Positions 46,256 to 57,572 of a DNA stretch of 64,000 nt are shown here, one piece after another. The stretch's first letter is position 1. Each line of letters begins with the position of its first letter. The stretch is from Aegilops tauschii subsp. strangulata. Its lineage: Eukaryota > Streptophyta > Magnoliopsida > Poales > Poaceae. The stretch covers positions 572,176,880 through 572,240,879 of the forward strand of contig NC_053037.3 of assembly GCF_002575655.3 (NCBI RefSeq), written 5' to 3'. The position numbers and the translations under genes were made by a program. A model generated the notes under the pieces. The model was not told where the DNA came from, searched no databases, and saw nothing but the letters and a program-made list of their open reading frames with translations.

Positions 46256-47977
46256 TGTTGGGAATCGTAGCATAATTTAAAATTTTCCTACGCTCACCAA
46301 GATGCATCTATGGAGTCTACTAGCAACGAAGGGAAAGGAGTGGATCTACATACCCTTGTAGATCGCGAGCGGAAGCGTTCCAATGAACGTGGATGACGGA
46401 GTCGTACTCGCCGTGATCCAAATCACCGATGACCGAGTGCCGAACGGACGGCACCTCCGCGTTCAACACACGTACGGTGCAGCAACGTATCCTCCTTCTT
46501 GATCCAGCAAGGGGGAAGGAGAGGTTGATGGAGATCCAACAGCACGACGGCGTGGTGGTGGATGTAGCGGGTCTCCGGCAGGGCTTCGCCGAGCTTCTGC
46601 GAGAGAGAGAGAGGTGTTGCAGGGGAGGAGGGAGGCGCCCAAGGCTTAGATGTTGCTGCCCTCCCTTCCCCCCACTATATATAGGGCCAAGGGAGAGGGG
46701 GGGCGCAGCCTTGCCCTTCCTCCAAGAAAGGGTGCGGCCAGGGGGGAGTCCTTCCCCCCCAAGGCACCTCGGAGGTGCCTTCCCCCTTTAGGACTCTCCC
46801 TTTTTCTCTTATCTCTTGCGCATGGGCCTCTTGGGGCTGGTGCCCTTGGCCCATATAGGCCAAGGCGCACCCCTTACAGCCCATGTGGCCCCCCGGGGCT
46901 GGTGGACCCCCTTGGTGGACCCCCGGACCCCTTTCGGCACTCCCGGTACAATACCGATAAAGCGCGAAACTTTTCCGGCGACCAAAATAAGACTTCCCAT
47001 ATATAAATCTTTACCTCCGGACCATTCCGGAACCTCTCGTGATGTCCGGGATCTCATCCGGGACTCCGAACAACTTTCGGGTTTCCGCATACATATATCT
47101 CTACAACCCTAGCGTCACCGGACCTTAAGTGTGTAGACCCTACGGGTTCGGGAGACATGCAGACATGACCGAGACGCCTCTCCGGTCAATAACCAACAGC
47201 GGGATCTGGATACCCATGTTGGCTCCCACATGTTCCACGATGATATCATCGGATGAACCACGGTGTCGAGGATTCAATCAATCCGTATGCAATTCCCTTT
47301 GTCAATCGGTATGTTACTTGCCCGAGATTCGATCGTCGGTATCCCAATACCTTGTTCAATCTCGTTACCGGCAAGTCTCTTTACTCGTACCGCAATGCAT
47401 GATCCCGTGACTAACGCTTTAGTCACATTGAGCTCATTATGATGATGCATTGCCGAGTGGGCCCAGAGATACCTCTCCGTCACACGGAGTGACAAATCCC
47501 AGTCTTGATCCGTGCCAACCCAACAGACACTTTCGGAGATACCCGTAATGCACCTTTATAGTCACCCAATTACGTTGTGACGTTTGGCACACCCAAAGCA
47601 CTCCTACGGTATCCGGGAGTTGCACGATCTCATGGTCTAAGGAAAAGATACTTGACATTGGAAAAGCTCTAGCAAACGAAACTACACGATCTTTTATGCT
47701 ATGCTTAGGATTGGGTCTTGTCCATCACATCATTCTCCTAACGATGTGATCCCGTTATCAACGACATCCAATGTCCATGGTCAGGAAACCGTAACCATCT
47801 ATTGATCAACGAGCTAGTCAACTAGAGGCTCACTAGGGACATGGTGTTGTCTATGTATTCACACATGTATTACGATTTCCGGACAATACAATTATAGCAT
47901 GAATAATGGACAATTACCATGAACAAAGAAATATAATAATAACCATTTATTATTGCCTCTAGGGCATATTTCCAACA
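46256..47977 (-). repeat. Copia-2 5' LTR (right copy)
   Basis: Nearly identical to the left LTR. CTATATATAG at 46675-46684 is the likely TATA box for minus-strand transcription towards the relic interior. Confidence 0.93.
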
Positions 47978-48638
47978 GGGGGCACACCCCGGAGACGCGT
48001 GCCGGGCGTTTGCACCCGCCACAACACTTACAGACTTGTGAGAGGCCGCCTACGCAAGATTTGGCGGCATGCTAGCCCCCGGAGGCCGCCGGCCACAGTC
48101 ATAGACACGCGAAGAGCAATCCGCATAGAGGGAATTGTTCAGATACTACTCCATCACGAACAATTATGAAAAATTACCATCAGTCCTACAACACATGTGC
48201 CCGCGTCGTGTAAAAAACTCATGATTTTATCGCACTCTGAGTATTTAATAATATTCACGCCGCATCGTTATCGCAGAACGTCTACTACCGTGTCATCGCC
48301 GTTCGTGAGGGGGGGGCACACCCCGGAGACGCGTGCCGCCTCTTCGGACATTCCACCACACCACCCCGCATGTATGGGGGCCCGGTGCGACGCTCGGGTG
48401 GCATTGCTACCCCCAGGGCCCCCGTCCCGCCTAACCCTGTAGCGTTTGACCACGGGATCTAGCCCTTTGACTTTGCACGGACGGGCTTTGAGAAGTGGAC
48501 CTATCCACCCGGTTGTGGTAGGTCAGCCCATAGGAACACTTTGGAGCAACATCCGGGCCAGACCCACAGCAAGATCCCCTCCGTGTAGACCCAACGCGTC
48601 CGTTTCCCCCCTCCAGGTGCCGGGTACCGGGTCCCATA

Positions 48639-48852
48639 CATACGGTAAACTATGAATCTAAAAATGTAATAATTGAATTGATTAAAAACTCCGGTATTCA
48701 TCATTGAAAATGTACAATTGTTGTGAACCTTTTAGTGCTCGGGCACCGGGCCGGCTGCCCGGGCACGCCCGGTGCCCGAGCACTGAAAAGTTCACAGCAA
48801 TTGTCCATTTTCTTCATATAAGTCTAATGAATACCGGAGCTTATAACGTATG
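48639..48852. repeat. Foldback (long hairpin) at the end of the satellite array
   Basis: Two arms of about 100 bp. The innermost arm is a perfect 17-bp inverted repeat, GTGCTCGGGCACCGGGC at 48735-48751 and its complement at 48767-48783, around a 15-bp loop. Outward similarity includes CTCCGGTATTCAT and its complement. It may be a MITE or a replication-induced inversion. No target duplication was identified. Confidence 0.75.
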
Positions 48853-49891
48853 GATTAGTGAACTATTTAAACAGGTCAAATTGCTTTTCCCTCAGCGAGG
48901 TGGGACTATTTTTTCAGGCCGTCGGCATAGAGCCACCCTTATCCACTCGATGGCCCTCTCGCTGTCAGGTGGGACCACTCCTATGCCGACGGCCTGGCCG
49001 TCGGCATAGGGCCACCTTATCCTCGACACCCCGACCTCCTCCTCCACTCGTTTCTCTCCTTGCACCCCGATCCAACTCCCTCTCCTCGACACCCAACCGC
49101 CGCCGCCACCCTCTCCGCGCCGTCGACGCCCCCCTAGCCGCTCGCCCCGCCACCGGCCGCCGCCATCTCCACCCACCCGCGCCGCGCCGCCGTCATCTCC
49201 GCCCTACCCGCCCCGCCGCCATCTCCACCCACCCGCCCCCCCCCCCCCCCGCCGGAGTCCCCGGCCTGATCTCCGGCCGCTGCTCCACCCCCTCCGCCGA
49301 AGCCCTCCCTAAGGGGGCCCCTGCCCCGACGCCCCCTTCTCCTGGCCCGGCTCCGACCGACCTCCTCCGCCACCGCGAAGTATCATGATCATCTAAGTTT
49401 TTTACTTTATGTTTTGAATAATGTAGAATATATGCATTCTGTCCTACAATTTGAGATGTTGTTGAAATGCTACATGAGATGCGAAGTTCCAAAAAATTTA
49501 CTCGGTGGAATTTAAAGGGTTTGTGGCATCGCATCTCTCGATATGATATGTAGATAGATGTTTTGTGAAGTAGATAGATAGACAGATGTTAAAATTCGGA
49601 TCATGGCTAGTGGTTAGTTCATCATGATGATATTGCAAAAAAAATTGAAGACAAAATTTTGATTGACTCAGATGTGATGATCTAAGTTGTTCTTTCGGTG
49701 GATTTTGCAGGCTTTATGGTGTCGCATTTCATCGGAGTGACCGTTGTCCGACGCGTTGGTCCCCCTGAGCATCCCTCTGCTGTTCGACTACTTCCTCTAC
49801 AGCCGAGGGTGAGCTACAAGTCCATCTCCTCCCTTTTTTCATATCACTAGATTTCATTCTCAAGTCACCTGGCGTAACCTAGGTCTCCCGT

Positions 49892-49953
49892 CCGAAAGGG
49901 TTGCATCGATAAATATGCATTCAATTGCATATTTATCACCGCAGCTCTTTCGG
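49892..49953. repeat. Nested hairpin in the CACTA-2 leader intron
   Basis: GATAAATATGCA and TGCATATTTATC form a perfect 12-bp stem with a 6-base loop (49908-49937), inside an outer CCGAAAG/CTTTCGG pair. Confidence 0.8.
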
Positions 49954-49983
49954 ATTGTCCAGCGTTTTCCACGGACAGCCCAA

Positions 49984-50180
49984 GGATGTGTAGATTGATT
50001 ATGTTCTCCATGTTCTACCCTGTTCCGAGACAGGATTTCGGCGGCGCCTCCCCATTGTTCTCCGGAGCACATTCTCTCGGCTATTTGCCGAGACGTGTAT
50101 CTGGAGAACAGCGGGGAGGTGCTGCCGAAATTTTGTCTCGGAACGGGGTAGAATGGAGAACGTACTCAATCTACACATCC
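49984..50180. repeat. ~85-bp-arm imperfect hairpin upstream of the transposase
   Basis: Arms from GGATGTGTAGATTGA to the loop, including TTCCGAGACA/TGTCTCGGAA and CTCCCC/GGGGAG; the core stem is TCTCGGC..GCCGAGA. It is a likely intronic foldback, source unknown. Confidence 0.8.
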
Positions 50181-50312
50181 TCGGGTGGGATTAGGACCCA
50201 TCTTTACCTATTAGAGATGTAGGTGGATTCAACGCGGTAGAAACTGAAAATTTGATGTGATTAATTTAAGTGAATCCTTAATTATGTTGTGTGGCTTGCA
50301 AAAAAGCAGAGG

Positions 50313-53300
50313 ATGGCAGATAATCAGTGGATGTACAGTGGTTTTATCCGTCGGAATCGAGTAACATCAGAGTGGATCGCGAAAACCGATGTGTATTTGA
50401 AGGAGATATTCCGTCGTCCAATGAGAATTATCCCACCATGCCCCTGTGCGAGATGTGCCAGACGTCACCGTAGAAATCAGACGGACATGAGTGAGCACCT
50501 TCGCACGCACGGATATATGCCAAACTTTGACATTCTGCCGATAAACATAGCCGAGCAGAACCATGGTAGAGAGGAGGTGATGCGACAACGCATCGATGGA
50601 TATGAGGACGACGGGGTCAGAGACATGCTAGATGATGTCATTGTTGCAGAAACGGGAAATGCGACACCTTCAGTGAATGAACCGGAGGAGCCGGAGGCAA
50701 CCGCAAAGGCCTTCTTGGAGGTCTTGGCCTCGTCGAAGAAACCTCTTTATGCGGGTGCGAAAATATCTCAGCTGGATGCCATCTCGCAACTGATTGCAGT
50801 CAAGGCTGAGTACGGCTGTAGCCAGAAATGCTTCGAAGCATTCTTGGGAGTATGGGCTAACAGCCTCCCTGAGGGTCATGAACTGCCGAAAAGCATGTAT
50901 GATACAAAGAAAATCATGAAGGCACTCTCTATGGATTATGAGAAAATAGATGTTTGCCCGAAGAATTGCCTTTTGTTTAGGCACGAGTATGCGGATGACA
51001 AGTACTGTAGGCAGTGCGGTTCGTCTCGGTACATTGAGGTGGTCGGTGAGGATGGTGAGAAAAAGCAGCTAACCATCCCCGTTAAGGTTCTTCGGTATCT
51101 TGATTTTATAAAAAGACTGCAAGGCCTTTTCATCACGAAGGAGTCTGCCAAAATGATGAAGTGGCACAAGGAAGGTATAAGGTACAATCCAAAAAAATCG
51201 TACATCCATCGGAAGGGGAAGCATGGAAGTCGTTCGATGAAGAATAGCCCGAGGAAGCGGCCGAGGCTGGGAATGTCAGAATAGCCATATCAGGTGATGG
51301 GTTGAATCCATATGGTATGTCGTCCAATCCATACAGCTGCTGGCCCGTGTTTGTAATTCCGCTCAATCTTCCTCCCGGTGCCCTAATGCAACGCAAGACC
51401 ATGATCTTGTCGCTCATCATTCTGGGGCCTGATTATCCGGGGAAGCAATTGGGTGTGTTTATGCAGCCGCTGGTGGATGCTTTGCACCATTCTTGGTACT
51501 TTCCGACGTTGACATACGACCGGGATCTGCAGAGAAATTTCTTGATGAAAGTTTGGTTGCACTATTGCATGCATGACTTTCCCGGCTATGCTCTATTCTG
51601 CAGATGGTGTACAAGTGGGAAGATGCCATGCCCAGTGTGCATGCAGGCTCTGCGAATGATTTGGCTGAGTAAGGGTGGCAAGTATGTAGCCTTTGACCTG
51701 CATCGACAGTTCCTCCCTCCAGACCATCCAGACAGGGAAGACAAGAAGAACTTCACGAAAGGCCGGGTTGTTCATGAAGTAACCGAGATTCCAACATTTT
51801 CGGGGGCAGATGTTCTTGCTCAGCTAAAAGCTCTCCAGCCTAAAGTCAAAGCCAAAGCCAAAGCCAAAGCCAAAGGCTTCGAGGGATATGGTGAGACGCA
51901 CAACTGGACTCACATTACCCCCTTCTCACAGCTTCCCTATTTCAAGGACCTCAAACTTCCTTACAATATCGATGTGATGCACACCGAAAAGAATGTGGCA
52001 GAGTCCCTTTTCCACACGATCCTCAATATTCCTGATAAGACGAAGGATAACGTTAAAGCTAGAGCCGATCAACAGAGAATTTGTGATAGACCACGTCTGA
52101 ACATGAAGCCTCCCACAGGCGGTCGAAAAAACTGGTTCAAGCCAGATGCTGACTTTGTCCTTAAACAGCCAGAAAAAAAAAGGAAGTACTTATCTGGCTG
52201 AAACACATTTTGAAGTTCACCGATGGTTATGCATCGAATATAAGTAAGGGAGTCAATCTTTCAACGGGCAAAGTGACCGGCCTGAAGAGTCATGACTACC
52301 ATGTATGGATTGAGCGGATAATGCCGGTGATGGTTCGAGGCTATGTCCCCGAGCATGTCTGGCGAGTGCTTGCCGAGCTAAGCCATTTCTTCCGCACGCT
52401 CTGTGCTAAAGAAGTAAGTAAAGACGTGATTGAAAAATTGCATAAGAAGGCACCGGAGTTGATAGTCAAGCTAGAGAAGATCTTTCCGCCAGGCTTCTTT
52501 ACACCGATGACACATCTCATTCTGCACCTCGCGAACGAGGTATTGTTGGGGGGCCTGTGCAGAATCGCTGGCAGTACGGCCCTGAGAGACAGAACAAGCA
52601 TCTCCGACAGAAATGTGGAAACAAAGCTAAGATTGAAGCTTCCATAGCTGAGGCAGTTATCCTAGAGGAGGTGTCAGACCTCAGGACATCATACTGTCCA
52701 GACCACGTTCCCCATCTGCATAACAAGGTGCCTCGATACAATATAGAAGAGCCGAAGTATCAACCCAAGCTCCATCTATTCAACGCGCAAGGTGGGAGGG
52801 CTGGGGCCTCGAAACCTTATAACATGCCATGACAAGAGTGGGAGGACCTCATGTTCTATATCTTGCACAACATCAGGGAAGTTGAGGAAGTGTGGATGAG
52901 GTAATACCACTACACCATTCCTTTATGTCTTCCACATCATCATGTTTTATGTTCACTTAGTCCCGGTCTAACACCGGTTTTCTTTTTTTAGTGATTTCGT
53001 TCAAGAGGAATAGACAGGAATGAATCCTCCTACTGAGGCGGAGGCACTTACTCTTCTCCGTCATGGAAACCCTGGACGTAAAAATTTTGTTGCTTGGTTC
53101 ATGGAGAAAGTAATTTTCCACACTCCCCTATTAAATACCTAGTTCAACATTTATTAGTTAACTAATGCACGCAACAATTTCAATTATACTTGTAGGGAAA
53201 AGATCCGAACATATCTATGGATGATGAATTGAGATGGGTTTCCATGGGTTTTGACCCTGCCGTCATGACATGTAAAAAGTATGATGTGAATGGGTATCGC

Positions 53301-54013
53301 TTCCATACAGAGGAGCACCAGAACAGCCGGCCTGATCCCAAAACTATAAATACCGGAGTGTACACCCCCGGTCAAAATTCAGTAGACTACTACGGAAGGG
53401 TACAAAATATATACGAGATTAAATTCCACCAGGGGCGCGAGACCCTAAGTCTGCCTATGTTCAAATGTCGATGGTTCGATCCGCGGGAGGGGGTAAAACA
53501 TACGCCTTCCATTGGTTTGGTCGAAGTTAAACCATCAACCGTCTATGCCGGAGCCGATCTCTTCATTGCGGCTACCCAAGCTACACAAGTATATTATCTG
53601 CCTTACCCATGCCAGAAAGAGTACCTAAAGGGTTGGGAAGTTGTGTTCAAGGTGTCGCCACATGGTAAGCTACCGAACCCGAATGAAGACGATTACTACA
53701 ACATTAACCCCATGACATACGAGGGAGTGTTCTATCAAGAGCAACCTGATGATGATGATGATGATGTAGTTAGAAACGATGACGCTAGACCATTGGGTGA
53801 TGATGATGTGGATCCAAACGACGACGAAGCACGGAATGATGGTGAGACATTGTCAATGAAAATGACATACTTATGCTAGAAAAGTTAAACGAAGACGCTG
53901 ACGACGAGGAAGAGCCTCCACCTCCGTCAGACAACGAAGATGATATGATTGATAGTGATGATGAGACGGATCGAGAAAGAGGTTACAACAGTGATGATTC
54001 ATATGGTTTCTAG
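50313..54013 (+). pseudogene. CACTA-2 transposase (TNP2/TNPD type), frameshifted
   Basis: Starts MADNQWMYSGFIRRNRVTSE. Order: transposase-associated Cys/His domain (CPCARC...HLRTHGY, residues ~45-80); transposase_21-type region with the catalytic-like IDVMHTEKNVAESLFHTILN near 51970-52030; DUF4218-like region (52210-52840); DUF4216-like region from 53196; acidic tail ending near 54011. Breaks: a frameshift near 51205 (A-run), an in-frame TAG near 51248, a lost G near 52181, a frame change near 52548, a TGA near 52830, a TAG at 53011, and a shift near 53850. Introns 52901-52991 and 53110-53195 retain GT..AG. The excision/integration enzyme of the element, no longer functional. Confidence 0.9.
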
Positions 54014-54157
54014 CAGATGTACGTGTCAAGTCTTTTTTTCTATAGTTTAGGAATATGCCTTTATGCATTTTTATTAATGTGTTTATTATCGTGCCTTTTC
54101 CTTCATTTCATTAATTTACTAATTGCTTATTCTCTTTTCAATGCAGGTTCGTGGAAC

Positions 54158-56632
54158 ATGGGCAAGGGGAAGGCCGACGGCGTTGGTTTCCTACGCAAGG
54201 TCGTTGGCCTGCCTAGTCGGAGTGGTCGAGCACGTAATCCTCCCCCCCCCTCCCCGGCTACTTGACGATGACTCCTCACAGGGAGGTCGAGGGAGAGGTG
54301 CCCCTAGAGGAGGAGGGGGCGGTGGGAGAGCCCCTAGAGGGCGAGGTGGTGGGGGGAGAGCCACTACAGGGGGTCGCGGCCAGAAAGAGCGCACCCTCAC
54401 CGACTTAGGGGTGTTGTCTTCGAGGCCATCCTCTAGTGAGGTACCCTCCTCTAGTGAGGTACCCTCCTCTGGTGAGGAGGAGGAGGACGAGGCAGGCGAG
54501 GAGGAGGAGGTTCGGGATGGGGCCGAGGAGGAGGTGGAGGAGGAGGACGAGGAGGAGGAGGATGAGGAGGAGGTTGGGGAGGGGGAGGCAGGCGAGGAGG
54601 AGGGTGGTGGCGGGGATGATGGTGCTGGCGGGGAGGGGGTTGACAACAAGGGATGGCTGCGTGGTAACGGAAAGCTACCAAAGCAGGGTCCTGCTACTGA
54701 GGAGCAGAAGTGGCTCATTGAGCCCACGGGGAAAGAGTAAGTGCCACTTTATAATAATTTCATTATTTTGCTTGTCACATGCTCATTCCGGTTGTTATTT
54801 ATTTTGCTTGTCACATGCTAATAGTTCATTCTTTTGCAGCAACTGGATATATTCTAAAGGGGTCCGTATTCCCAACGGCCTCATCACCGTCTTGCTGAAG
54901 TTACACTGGCTGGGGTTGTACTGTCCGGATCCAGTCAGGCACCCGAACCATCAGGTCTTGGCCACGAGCTGGGAGCACTGGGAAGCGGCCCTCCACGCGG
55001 ACCATGGGACCCATTCCAAGGCCGTGATCACCACTTTCTGGGTGAGTTCTCTTCAGAAGCACAAGTCCATTCTAGTTTCATGAATGATTTAACTCATGGC
55101 TTCTTCCATTCTTGTTTCGTGCATGATTGTAGAAATTCTATCGAGTTCTCCCGGAGCACAGGGCCAGAGCGGACCAGATCGTGCTGCGCCAATGCAAGAA
55201 GAAGGCCCGCCAGATGCAGTACGAGGTGCGCTATGTGGCCATCTCGACATACCATCATGACTATCTTGGTGTGAAGATGACCAAGGAAAACGCGCGGAGG
55301 ATGGGCATTACCTTGGAGAGGGACGAGTTCTTGAAGGTAAGTATAAAAGATTTTTCATTATGCTTTCATTACCTTGTGGTACATTTCACCGTTTCGTGTT
55401 GACATGCCATTATGCTTTCATTATGTAGTTGTTACCAAATTGGTGTTATGGAAAAGACGAGTCCTGGGCGGCATTGGTGGATCTTTGGTGTGATGAGGCT
55501 GGAGCCTGGGCGGCTATGAGAGTCAAAAACAAGGCTAACCGAGGGAAGGAGGGAGTACATGCTCAGGGAAACCGAAACCACTATCTCCACAAGGCAGTTA
55601 ATGTATGACTAACCCCATTAAAATTCTTCTTCTTCTTCTATTTATCATTACTTTCTTATGTATGACTAACCTCTGTTTGGTGGTGCAGGAGGAGAAACTG
55701 AAGCGGCCGCTCTCACACATGCAGGCGTGGGAGATCGCCCATACACAGAAGGACCCCAAGCCTGGCGAGCCCAAGTACTACGGCAAGAAGATCGCGCATA
55801 GGAAGAAGGCCTACTCCGATGGGTATCTGGCGTTACATCCTGACACACCTGACCCCATTGCGGCGGATCTGGACGAAAGGGTGGTGGTGAGCATGGGGCC
55901 GAAGGAGCACGGTCGGGAGGCGGTTCTCGATGCTGTGATCACTCCTACTATCTCCTACACACAGCTCCGTCGGATCGACCCGACCCTGAGCCAGCGCACG
56001 AGCACGCCCATGAGCAGTGCACCGTCACTGTCCCTCTTTCAGGAGCAGCAAACTGTAAGTATTTTCCCTTTTATCTTCATTGCCCCCTTTATTTTCCGCA
56101 TTTAGTAGTTTTATGAGTTTCATCATGTCATACTGTCGGCCTACATGGAGTACACACGCCAGGAGACCATGGCGTGGCACGACCGCCTTCATGCATACCA
56201 TCAGCAGAGGGATCGCCAGATGCAGCACGCTTTTCAGGAAATGGCGACCGGCAGGTGTCCTCAATGGCCATCAGCAGAGGGTCCTCCAGCACAACCAATG
56301 TTGCTGACCTTTGAGGAGTTTGTGGCATAGAACGCTGGCCCCTCGCCGGTTAGTTCATCCCCAATCTATTCACTCAAAGCATATCATGCCTTTCAACACA
56401 GTCATATATCCCGTTAATATGTCTTTTCAACATCCAGGGAACCGGTGGATCAACCGTTGGCGGTGGTCTTCGCAGCACTCCCGAGTCACGGAGCCCGACC
56501 ACTCCGATCCATGGAGGCGGAGACGGAGGTGGAGGCGGTCTTGGCGGTAGCGCTGCCGCTAGCACTGACGACCTGGGCTTCAGCGGTCTTGGCGGTGACG
56601 ACCTCCGCGGTGCTCGACGTCCTGGCGCTTAA
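54158..56632 (+). pseudogene. CACTA-2 second protein (Ptta/En/Spm plant transposase family), nearly intact
   Basis: ATG 54158 (MGKGKADGVGFLRKVVG). Exons by eye: 54158-54736, 54840-55041, 55133-55336, 55429-55602, 55689-56054, ~56139-56348, 56438-56632; all but one junction are GT..AG. Features: RGG-like Gly/Arg-rich segment, a long Glu/Asp run, then the basic transposase_24-type domain (RADQIVLRQCKKKARQMQYE; DYLGVKMTKENARRMGITLE), a coiled-coil-like part (RQETMAWHDRLHAYHQQRDR) and a Gly-rich end. Defects: a frameshift in the C-run near 54241-54249, a missing acceptor before exon 6 (GTCGG) and a TAG at 56328. TNPA-like DNA binding to subterminal repeats is expected from the family. Confidence 0.85.
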
Positions 56633-56935
56633 GCCTTTTGGTTACTTGTGTGCTTATGCTTATGTATCTTTAGATGACTTGTGTGTGGTGATGATGATAA
56701 ACTTGTGGTCTTTGATGGTCCTTTGGATGACTTGCGTGCTTCTTTATATGCTTATGCTTATCTTTATGTTGATTATGATGATGCTTATGCATATATTGTT
56801 GTGATGGTGACGGATGATACTTAGATGTGTTCTATATGTCTATTTCCATCATATATATCTGCTGATATGTGATGTATATCTAAATTGAATTGATTTGAAA
56901 ACAAACAGAAAAAAGAAAAAAAATCAAATACAAAC
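56633..56935 (+). other. 3' UTR of the Ptta/En/Spm gene
   Basis: T/G-rich sequence without coding content between the last stop and the 3' subterminal repeats. Short CTTATG and TGATGATG repeats occur. Confidence 0.5.
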
Positions 56936-57572
56936 TATGCCGACGGCTAGGCCGTCGGCATAGGGCTGGCCGGAGCTCCCAGTTGCTGACGCGTGGCATC
57001 TATGCCGTCGGCCTAGCCGTCGGCATAGATTTAAACTAAGCCGACGGCTAGGCCGTCGGCATAGACGCCACGTGTCAGCAACTGGGAGCTCCTCGGGCAA
57101 GTCTATGCCAACGGCCTGGCCGTCGGCATACATATAAACTAAGCCGACGGCCAGGCCGTCGGCACAGCCTTGCCCCAGGAGAGCCCAGTTGCTGCCACGT
57201 GGCAGGCCTATGCCGACGGCCTGGCCGACGGCTTAGTTTAAATCTATGCCTACGGCTAGGCCGTCGGCATAGGCTTGCCATGTGGCGAGCAGGCGTTGGT
57301 CAGCACTTGACGGCGGCCGCCGTTAGGAGGTAACGTTGCCGATGGCCAGGGCCGTCGGCATAGATGTACGGACACCGTCGGGATAGGGCCTATGCCGACG
57401 GCCTTTCTATGCCGACGGCCTTTCTATGCCGACGGCCTCCCGGGCTACGCCGACGGATATGTTGCCGACGGTCCTATGCCGACGGGGGCCGTCGGCATAG
57501 GCCTGTCCCGACGGCCAATCAGGGCTATGCCGACGGCCAGGGCCGTCGGCATAGGGTGCGATTCCGGTAGTG
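56936..57572 (+). repeat. CACTA-2 3' subterminal repeats and right TIR
   Basis: About 20 copies of CTATGCCGACGGC / GCCGTCGGCATAG, mostly as inverted pairs around GGCCTAGCC or GGCCTGGCC centres. They end in CGATTCCGGTAGTG at 57559-57572. Confidence 0.88.

Larger units (their letters stand above)
39402..47977 (-). mobile_element. Copia-2: young WIS/Angela-type element with relic interior, TSD GGGGG
   Basis: Direct LTRs 39402-41122 and 46256-47977 (1721 and 1722 bp) start TGTTGGGAATCG and end TTCCAACA on the + strand. GGGGG flanks both sides within the satellite. By eye the LTRs differ at three bases (A/C near 39451, T/C near 40442, T/C near 40885) plus one G in a G-run. A polypurine tract next to the left LTR (minus-strand AGTGGGAGAC) and a primer-like site (GTGGCATTATGAGCC) place the 5' LTR at the right. 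The interior is heavily degenerate, so the element is non-autonomous. Confidence 0.93.
35480..48626 (+). repeat. ~667-bp satellite array in CACTA-2 (split by Copia-2)
   Basis: The marker CTCATGATTTTA recurs with 'GATTTTA' at 36301, 36971, 37648, 38313, 38979 and, after removing Copia-2, 48223. Spacings are 670, 677, 665, 666 and ~663 bp. About six units plus a diverged first unit (35480-36300) are present; the last stops near 48626 at the foldback. Each unit contains the string GGGGGGCAC(A)CCCCGGAGACGCGTGCCG twice. Open frames of 120-130 residues repeated on both strands are by-products of the GC-rich repeat. Confidence 0.92.
48890..50312 (+). promoter_or_regulatory. CACTA-2 internal promoter, leader and introns
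   Basis: A second cluster of GCCGTCGGCATAG motifs (about 48919-49010) precedes a GC-rich leader (49020-49375) and intron-like AT-rich sequence. A possible non-coding or N-terminal exon is at 49710-49808 (after TTTTGCAG). The acceptor AAAAAAGCAG at 50301-50310 directly precedes the transposase ATG at 50313. Confidence 0.5.
34836..57572 (+). mobile_element. CACTA-2: En/Spm-type transposon with both ends, TSD AGC
   Basis: The left end starts CACTATCAGAATAACTG; the right end, read inverted, starts CACTACCGGAATCGCAC. A 3-bp duplication AGC is at 34833-34835 and 57573-57575. Subterminal repeats of TATGCCGACGGC in both orientations occupy both ends. Content: 5' subterminal region, 667-bp satellite array (holding Copia-2), a foldback, promoter/leader, a TNP2-type transposase gene and a Ptta/En/Spm gene, both + strand and both broken. 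Without Copia-2 it is about 14.2 kb. It disrupted the Mariner-type element. Confidence 0.93.
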
